Shown: in pieces, positions 34,799 through 39,722 of the stretch
Position numbering within the stretch: position 1 is the stretch's first letter
Layout of the letters: the number at the start of each line of letters is the position of its first letter
DNA from: Deltaproteobacteria bacterium
Lineage (GTDB): Bacteria > Desulfobacterota > Syntrophia > Syntrophales > UBA2185
NCBI GenBank assembly: GCA_026388545.1
Contig: JAPLJS010000073.1
Location: 1-39,722, forward strand
DNA: 39,722 bases
Reading direction: 5' to 3'
The notes under the pieces: model-generated
Database searches by the model: none
Told to the model about the DNA's origin: nothing
Seen by the model: the letters and a program-made list of their open reading frames with translations, nothing else
Program-made: the position numbers and the translations under genes

Positions 34799-35630
34799 GG
34801 TCATAGAATCGAAAATCCTGCGCCACCGAGTTGAAAATATTGGTCGTCTTCCCACGGTGCCTGAGACGCTCAGAAAGCTTTCAGTCATCATGGAGAAACC
34901 AAATGTTTCCTTGACCGAAATCTCAAATTTCGTGCAGTCGGACCCTGCTCTTACTTTCCGAGTCCTTAAGATGGTGAACTCTGCCATATATGGTTTTCCA
35001 GGACGAATCTCATCAGTATCCCATGCGATCATGCTTCTTGGCCTCAATGTCGTTAAGGGACTTCTTCTCGGCATTTCGGTCTTCGAACTTATGCAGAAGG
35101 CGATGACCGGTCTCTATGAACATTCAATGGGATGCGCCGCCGCCGCAAAGATCATTGCCCAGAAAAAGGGGCTGAGGGAACCCGAAGAGGTGTATGTTGC
35201 GGGTCTTCTCCACGACATCGGAAAAGTGGTCATGGCCCTCGAGTTCAGCACGGCATACGAGGTTGCCCTCGCCTGCGCCGTGGCCGAAGATATCTCAATT
35301 GCAGAGGCAGAAAAACGATGTTTTGCAGATAACCATACTGCACTCGGCGGTGTTATTTCCGAGAAGTGGCGTTTTCCAAAAAAACTGACCGAAGCGATCC
35401 TCTACCACCACATGCCGCAAGGTGCTAAATTCGCACCTGTAGAAACAGCAATTGTCCACCTTGCGGACATTCTTATAAAGGCAAGAGGGCTCGGCTTTTC
35501 AGGAGACCATATAGTACCCATAGTCAATGAAACGGCCTTTGACAGCCTCCAGCTTACGGAACAGGATATCCTCGATGTGTTGCAGGAACTGGAGGGGTCA
35601 TTTGAAGCAACGGAGGAGATTCTGCTTTAA
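34791..35630 (+). CDS. HDOD-domain signalling protein
   Basis: 279 residues, mostly one HDOD domain (about 15-215). Typical segments are LPTVPETLRKLSVIM, DPALTFRVLKMVNSAIYGF and AIMLLGLNVVKGLLLG. An HD pair is kept (His141-Asp142 in AGLLHDIGK), with His111 and the later LYHHMPQ motif, so some HD-type metal binding is possible, although HDOD proteins are usually not enzymes. HDOD proteins act in signalling, often near c-di-GMP genes. The gene sits between a small coupled protein and a GGDEF protein two bases downstream; the three form one operon. Confidence 0.92.
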   Translation: MNKVIESKILRHRVENIGRLPTVPETLRKLSVIMEKPNVSLTEISNFVQSDPALTFRVLKMVNSAIYGFPGRISSVSHAIMLLGLNVVKGLLLGISVFELMQKAMTGLYEHSMGCAAAAKIIAQKKGLREPEEVYVAGLLHDIGKVVMALEFSTAYEVALACAVAEDISIAEAEKRCFADNHTALGGVISEKWRFPKKLTEAILYHHMPQGAKFAPVETAIVHLADILIKARGLGFSGDHIVPIVNETAFDSLQLTEQDILDVLQELEGSFEATEEILL

Positions 35631-35632
35631 CC

Positions 35633-36565
35633 ATGGAAGCGGTAACGATTATCGGCAGAGACGCGGGGTTTTGCAAGTTGGCGAGCCGGATACTCAAGGA
35701 TCGCTACCGCACAGCAGCGTTCAGCAATATCCAATCTGCGCTCGATTACATTTATAACGACATACCCGACCTCGTAGTTATTGAGATTGACCGCGGTGAT
35801 GAAAAAACCATCTCCTTCCTCAACCTCCTCAAGGAAGACCCCATTTTCAGCTGCCTGCCCGTCCTCGCTGTTTTTGATGGTGATATAGACGCAACGGAAT
35901 GGGAGAATATTCTCTTCGAGGATTATCTCCGGAAAGCAGACGTGAAAAACGATATTCTCTCAAGGGTTGCGTTTGGTATCATGCGCCTTGACAGAGTCGT
36001 AGAAATCAATCCGCTCACGCGGCTGCCGGGAAATCTCTCCATAGCTCGTCAGATCCAGCGAAGGCTCGACAAAAACGAGATTTTTGCCCTCGCCTATGCC
36101 GACCTCGATAATTTCAAGCCCTTTAACGACCGCTACGGATTCGGCCGCGGGGACGAGCTCATCCGTGTGACGGGGCGGATCATCTTCAGTATCGTGAAGG
36201 CCACACAGCCTAAGAGATGTTTCGTTGGACACATCGGGGGTGATGATTTCGTTATCATTATGAAATATGATTTGATCGAAGGCGCGGCACGGATCATCAT
36301 TGAACAGTTCGACAGGGTAATAGCGGGGTTTTACGACCCGGAGGATTGGGATGCCGGTTACATTCCGGCCACAGACCGGCATGGCAACAGGACTAATTTT
36401 CCGATTACGAGTATCTCCATAGGAATATCAGATACGGAGAAAAGGACATTTAAGCATCATGGTGAACTGATGGAAGCCGCTTCGGAGATGAAGAGTTATG
36501 CAAAGCAGTTCACCGGAAGCTGTCTCAAGATGGATCAGCGGGAGAAAAATGCGGATCGGAAGTGA
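35633..36565 (+). CDS. Receiver-like/GGDEF diguanylate cyclase-type protein
   Basis: 310 residues. The first 120 have the receiver-domain pattern, but the phosphoacceptor Asp position is Glu51 (PDLVVIEIDRGD), so phosphorylation is unlikely. The GGDEF domain (about 120-295) has DLDNFKPFNDRYGFGRGDELI and the A-site GGDDF (202-206), one conservative change from GGDEF. The RxxD inhibitory site is absent. It may still make c-di-GMP. A PilZ protein gene lies 2 kb downstream, which supports a local c-di-GMP theme. It begins two bases after the HDOD stop. The C-terminal tail is short and basic. Confidence 0.9.
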   Translation: MEAVTIIGRDAGFCKLASRILKDRYRTAAFSNIQSALDYIYNDIPDLVVIEIDRGDEKTISFLNLLKEDPIFSCLPVLAVFDGDIDATEWENILFEDYLRKADVKNDILSRVAFGIMRLDRVVEINPLTRLPGNLSIARQIQRRLDKNEIFALAYADLDNFKPFNDRYGFGRGDELIRVTGRIIFSIVKATQPKRCFVGHIGGDDFVIIMKYDLIEGAARIIIEQFDRVIAGFYDPEDWDAGYIPATDRHGNRTNFPITSISIGISDTEKRTFKHHGELMEAASEMKSYAKQFTGSCLKMDQREKNADRK

Positions 36566-36583
36566 TCCTGGGATGGTGAGTTT

Positions 36584-36964
36584 ATGCCTGGAGTTTTTGA
36601 AATTTGTGTAGAGACCCACTTTTCCGCCGCCCATTCACTGATTGGTTATCAGGGTAATTGCGCCCAGATACACGGGCATAACTGGATAGTTGAAGTTTTT
36701 GTAAGGTGCCGGGAATTAAACGATATCGGAATCGGCATTGATTTTAGAGACGTCAGGCAGGCTATCAAAGATCTTATCAAGGATCTTGACCATTCCTATC
36801 TGAATGAATATCCCGAATTCAAAAACACAAATCCCTCATCTGAAAACATTGCCAAATTTTTATACAGAGAGTTGGGGGGTAAAATTAATTCGGACAATGT
36901 GAAGATTTCGAAGGTAAAGGTGTCTGAGACACGGGGTGCGGGAGCTTATTACTGGGAGGAATAA
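36584..36964 (+). CDS. queD: 6-carboxytetrahydropterin synthase QueD
   Basis: 126 residues. Zinc ligands His17, His30 and His32 (QIHGHNW), catalytic Cys26 in GNCAQIHGHN, the Asp/His pair in LDHSYLN, and Glu115 in SETRGAGAYYWEE are all present. The Cys and the lack of a sepiapterin-type extension fit QueD rather than eukaryotic PTPS. QueD makes 6-carboxytetrahydropterin from dihydroneopterin triphosphate in queuosine/7-deazaguanine synthesis. It is followed immediately by queE, then queC; the GTP cyclohydrolase needed is not in the window. Confidence 0.94.
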   Translation: MPGVFEICVETHFSAAHSLIGYQGNCAQIHGHNWIVEVFVRCRELNDIGIGIDFRDVRQAIKDLIKDLDHSYLNEYPEFKNTNPSSENIAKFLYRELGGKINSDNVKISKVKVSETRGAGAYYWEE

Positions 36965-37609
36965 TTGTTAAGAGTAAACGAGCTTTTCTACAGCATCCAG
37001 GGAGAATCTTCCCATGCCGGACGGCCCTGTGTATTTGTAAGATTGACCGGATGCAACCTCCGGTGCTCATACTGTGACACCCGTTATGCGTACGACGAGG
37101 GGCAAAACCTTGAAATAGACGAGATTATCGACAGGGTAACATCGTACCGATGCCGATTAATCGAAATTACGGGTGGAGAACCCCTCATCCAGAAAGAAAC
37201 TCCGGAATTGATCCATCAATTGCTTGAAAGAGGCTTTGAGGTTCTCCTGGAAACCAATGGCAGCCTCGATATCAGCAACATTGATGACCGTTGCGTGAAA
37301 ATAGTGGATATCAAGTGCCCCTCAAGCGGTGAGACAAAAAATAACGACCTCAAAAATCTCAAAAGACTCTCAGATAAAGACGAAATCAAATTTGTCATCG
37401 GAAGCGAGGAAGACTATGTGTATGCGAAAAAGATCATGTCTTTGATTGGGAAACGCAATCTGAAAATCAAGCCACCCATCTTCTCTCCGGTTCATAAACA
37501 AATGGAACCGAAACTCTTGGCAGAATGGATATTGGCGGATCATATCGATGTGAGAATGCAGATTCAGCTCCATAAAATTATCTGGGGATCTGAAATGAGA
37601 GGGGTATAA
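36965..37609 (+). CDS. queE: 7-carboxy-7-deazaguanine synthase QueE
   Basis: 214 residues. The radical SAM Cys motif is CX3CX2C (Cys30, Cys34, Cys37 in [11 protein letters not shown]), with the substrate segment [19 protein letters not shown] before it and ITGGEPL after it. QueE rearranges 6-carboxytetrahydropterin to 7-carboxy-7-deazaguanine. The start codon is TTG, five bases after GGAGGA, directly after the queD stop; this start keeps the canonical N-terminus ([13 protein letters not shown]). An ATG start would lose it. Confidence 0.94.
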   Translation: MLRVNELFYSIQGESSHAGRPCVFVRLTGCNLRCSYCDTRYAYDEGQNLEIDEIIDRVTSYRCRLIEITGGEPLIQKETPELIHQLLERGFEVLLETNGSLDISNIDDRCVKIVDIKCPSSGETKNNDLKNLKRLSDKDEIKFVIGSEEDYVYAKKIMSLIGKRNLKIKPPIFSPVHKQMEPKLLAEWILADHIDVRMQIQLHKIIWGSEMRGV

Positions 37610-37623
37610 AGGAAGGCAACTTC

Positions 37624-38319
37624 ATGAGTCATCATAAAAAGGCGATCGTGCTTTCAAGCGGCGGGATCGATTCCACGACCGTGATGGCCATCGCAAAATC
37701 GGAAGGTTACGAAATCTTCAGTCTGAGTTTCCGTTACGGCCAGCGCCATTTCGTGGAGATGGATGCGGCACAAAGGGTTGCCCTGTACCTCGGCGCCATA
37801 AAGCATCTGATCATCGATATTGACTTAAGAACAATAGGAGGATCGGCACTGACCGATGATAGAGAAGTACCGAAAAGCCGCAATGAAAGCGAAATGCAGC
37901 AAAGCATACCCATAACCTATGTTCCGGCTCGAAATACCATCTTCCTTTCGTATGCATTGGCATGGGCGGAGGTTCTGGGTGTCTCGGATATCTTTATCGG
38001 TGTGAATGCTGTTGATTACAGCGGTTATCCTGATTGCCGTCCGGAATATATCGCGGCGTTCGAAAACATGGCAAACCTTGCGACTAAAGCCGGTGTCGAG
38101 GGAAAAACCCTCATCAAAATAAGAACGCCTCTTATCCATATGTCCAAAGCCGACATTATCAGGCAGGGGATTGAACTGGGCATCGACTATAGTATTACCC
38201 ATAGCTGTTATGACCCTTTATCGGATGGAAAAGCCTGTGGGCAGTGCGACAGCTGCCTTTTAAGGAAAAAAGGATTCAGAGAGGCGGGGATTCAAGACCC
38301 GGCAAAGTATAGTGACTAA
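37624..38319 (+). CDS. queC: 7-cyano-7-deazaguanine synthase QueC
   Basis: 231 residues. The PP-loop motif SSGGIDST (11-18) binds ATP. The zinc site is Cys195, Cys205, Cys208 and Cys211 ([18 protein letters not shown]). Other conserved parts are FRYGQRH and [18 protein letters not shown]. QueC converts 7-carboxy-7-deazaguanine to preQ0. With queD and queE the operon covers three steps. QueF and the tRNA transglycosylase are not seen, so the final product (queuosine or another deazaguanine) is not decided here. A repeat element begins about 120 bases after the stop. Confidence 0.95.
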   Translation: MSHHKKAIVLSSGGIDSTTVMAIAKSEGYEIFSLSFRYGQRHFVEMDAAQRVALYLGAIKHLIIDIDLRTIGGSALTDDREVPKSRNESEMQQSIPITYVPARNTIFLSYALAWAEVLGVSDIFIGVNAVDYSGYPDCRPEYIAAFENMANLATKAGVEGKTLIKIRTPLIHMSKADIIRQGIELGIDYSITHSCYDPLSDGKACGQCDSCLLRKKGFREAGIQDPAKYSD

Positions 38320-38440
38320 AATACCTCCCCACACCCCTGACGATCATGACGTCGTTTATCGGGGAAACAGCGCGTTGTCCGAACAATCGGATAATTCAAA
38401 AGAAGATTTTTTGAAGGCGAGGCTTCCGGAACAATCCAAT

Positions 38441-38604
38441 CTTGACGGTCTCGTAAAAAGTCAAAAATCCTGTCACTCCCGCGGAGGCGCGAGTCCAGAC
38501 ACCGTCCTCGCGAAAGCGGGGAACCACGAAATTATTACCGGATTCCCGCTTTCGCGGGAATGACAAATAGGGATGAAATTAGACTTATTACGAAACCATC
38601 AAAT
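38441..38604. mobile_element. MITE-like element with imperfect terminal inverted repeats
   Basis: About 164 bases. The left end (38442-38468, reverse complement) reads ATTTTTGACTTTTTACGAGACC then GTCAA. The right end (38576-38603) reads AAATTAGACTTATTACGAAACC then ATCAAA. They share GACTTnTTACGAnACCnTCAA in opposite orientations. Inside lie GC-rich palindromes of the type ATTCCCGCTTTCGCGGGAAT. It encodes no transposase, as in a miniature inverted-repeat element moved in trans. A matching partial end is at 251-277. The remainder of the gap 38320-38636 shows no convincing gene. Confidence 0.65.
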
Positions 38605-38636
38605 ATGACAGAGATTCGATATATGAATTTGATACC

Positions 38637-38987
38637 ATGAACAACAAGAGAAAATTTGAAAGATTCAATATCGACGTTCCTGCCATGATTGAGATTCCAT
38701 CTCAAGATGGACGAGCAGAAAGACTTGAACTTGAAACCAGTAATATGTCGGCAGGAGGAATATTACTTAAATTTGCAAGAGCTCTGCCGGAAGGTTCACA
38801 GGTCAAAATTGAGGTAGTCCTTCATTTTGAAGAACCGAGGTCTCCGGCAGATCCTGAGGGCACTCTGATCTTAACAGCTACCGGCCATGTTCTGAGATCC
38901 GGACCCGAAGGAATGGCGATCCGTTTCGATGAGAATTACGAAATTACTACTCGTTTGGATGACATGCGGAAGGAAAATAGTGAATAA
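38637..38987 (+). CDS. PilZ-domain c-di-GMP-binding protein
   Basis: 116 residues, a single PilZ domain. The c-di-GMP binding motifs are present: RxxxR in RKFER (5-9) and N/DxSxxG in NMSAGG (36-41). The rest is a beta-barrel-like stretch (SQVKIEVVLHFEE, LILTATGHVLRSGPEGMAIRF). It would act as a small c-di-GMP effector; its partner is unknown. The GGDEF-type gene 2 kb upstream may be one source of the signal, but they are separated by the que operon. The ribosome site is weak. Confidence 0.88.
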   Translation: MNNKRKFERFNIDVPAMIEIPSQDGRAERLELETSNMSAGGILLKFARALPEGSQVKIEVVLHFEEPRSPADPEGTLILTATGHVLRSGPEGMAIRFDENYEITTRLDDMRKENSE

Positions 38988-39401
38988 CCTCAAATCAGAA
39001 AGAGATAAACGAAAGCGCTCGTTGCTTCCTGTAACAGAGCGTCCAGGAATTTTCACAGACATGCATTCTTTCGAATGAAAATCAACAAGTATAGACGTTG
39101 AACAATATCCTCACATTGTAGGTGTTGTGCGTAACAAAAGGGGCGTCCTGAGATCGTTCGTTTTAAATTCTGCCTGTCCAACCGCCATAACAAAATGATC
39201 ACAAACAAAAGCCCCCCGTAGAATTTTACTTCTTGCGAGAGGCTAAATGAGATCCACCTATGCCGTCTTGTCTTTTAACTGGAGTCCATCATTTGAATAC
39301 TTAGTATTCCCCATTTAACTTGAAGGGAATAATAACGGTTTAAGGCTACGAATAAAGAAGAGAACTGCAATGCTTTTTATCTATAAGCTGTAGTCAGCTT
39401 A

Positions 39402-39494
39402 TTAAAATAACCGCTCTTTAAGCAGTTCATTATCACCACTAATACCTTGCGATGCTTTTTTGCTTACCTCCCAGTGAAATGATGTAACTTTCAT
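39402..39494 (-). CDS. Possible 30-residue ORF behind a strong promoter
   Basis: The minus strand encodes MKVTSFHWEVSKKASQGISG and ten more residues ending NELLKERLF. A GGGA lies close before the ATG, a weak ribosome site. The ATG is about 47 bases past the predicted transcription start of a near-perfect sigma-70 promoter. The peptide is charged and helical-looking and has no known motif. It may be a real small protein, or the transcript may be a noncoding RNA. Confidence 0.3.
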   Translation of the reverse strand: MKVTSFHWEVSKKASQGISGDNELLKERLF

Positions 39495-39547
39495 TCATAT
39501 CCCAGAGACATAATTAAAGCCGTGCATTGCAGCATCCCAACGACTTT

Positions 39548-39576
39548 AATATACGGCTGCTCATGATTAATGTCAA
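39548..39576 (-). promoter_or_regulatory. Near-consensus sigma-70 promoter
   Basis: On the minus strand, TTGACA (39571-39576), a 17-base spacer, and TATATT (39548-39553, five of six). This is among the best promoter matches in the window, yet no ordinary gene follows it. Confidence 0.72.
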
Positions 39577-39722
39577 GAGATGAATCAAACAATAAATTAT
39601 CCTTCTGTAACTGGTAGGAGTTGTCAAGCCGTAACCCCAGCCACCGCACAGTTTAGTCGTTCAGTATTTCTGTCGATTATCTTCAGTTACTCAAACCACC
39701 CCATGCCGTTTGTTTGTAGGTG

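Larger units (their letters stand above)
38988..39722. other. Gene-poor end of the window
   Basis: No ORF of usual length or coding character. It contains one strong minus-strand promoter and a 30-residue ORF (listed separately), and a perfect hairpin ATAAGCTG-TAGT-CAGCTTAT at about 39382-39402 without a T run. No tRNA, rRNA or familiar riboswitch was recognised. It may hold a small RNA or decayed gene remnants. Confidence 0.4.

Noticed and set aside
36566-36583. preQ1 riboswitch before queD
   Set aside because: Only 18 bases separate queD from the GGDEF gene and no such motif is seen.
38312-38563. An 83-codon plus-strand frame starting GTG inside the queC stop region
   Set aside because: Its second half is the translated MITE-like repeat and no ribosome site is seen. 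A short real peptide at its start cannot be excluded but is not supported.

Overview
The window looks like chromosome from a Gram-negative anaerobe of the Deltaproteobacteria/Desulfobacterota type, perhaps near Syntrophales. This placement is an inference. It rests on lipid A and Kdo genes (lpxH, kdsD), a PEP-CTERM protein, AmpG, an AmmeMemoRadiSam cluster, HDOD/GGDEF/PilZ signalling genes, a small 4Fe-4S ferredoxin, and many intergenic palindromic repeats. No rRNA, CRISPR array, phage gene or complete insertion sequence was seen. Most genes are single-copy housekeeping or signalling genes in short operons.

Layout. 1-1.8 kb: the start of a DUF559-type nuclease gene, a palindrome cluster, and a PEP-CTERM gene with a sigma-54-like promoter and repeated upstream motifs; then initiator tRNA. 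1.9-6 kb (minus): a membrane histidine kinase, a ureohydrolase (agmatinase type) and lpxH. 6.2-7.9 kb (plus): an atypical crotonase-fold enzyme and a DUF554 membrane protein. 7.9-13.3 kb: a minus-strand set (transglutaminase-like protein, ABC ATPase, ABC permease), split by a plus-strand MntA-HepT toxin-antitoxin pair. 13.5-15.8 kb: kdsD, tRNA-Val and an M28 peptidase. 16-18 kb: groES-groEL. 18.1-23.5 kb: a lytic transglycosylase, a Nudix hydrolase, rmuC, a secreted barnase with its barstar, and a short-chain dehydrogenase. 23.6-29 kb: a deleted MFS gene, then a Tat-type radical SAM protein AmrS, a lipoprotein-like AmrB-AmrA fusion, and a large membrane protein with a spermidine-synthase-like domain. 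29.2-34.4 kb: a ThDP enzyme, ampG with a C26 amidohydrolase, ferredoxin and a class II aldolase. 34.5-36.6 kb: an HDOD/GGDEF operon. 36.6-38.3 kb: queD-queE-queC for preQ0. 38.3-39.7 kb: a MITE-like repeat, a PilZ protein, and a nearly gene-free end with one strong promoter ahead of a tiny ORF.

Most notable points: (1) the Amr cluster appears to be built for the cell envelope, with a Tat signal, a lipobox and a polytopic membrane partner; (2) a C/G palindrome lies in frame inside that membrane protein; (3) a repeated CCGACA motif and a -24/-12 promoter sit upstream of the PEP-CTERM gene, near a histidine kinase; (4) an ABC exporter operon is interrupted by a toxin-antitoxin pair; (5) the class II aldolase lacks one zinc-ligand histidine; (6) three repeat families recur across the window. 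All family assignments come from reading motifs; no database search was run.
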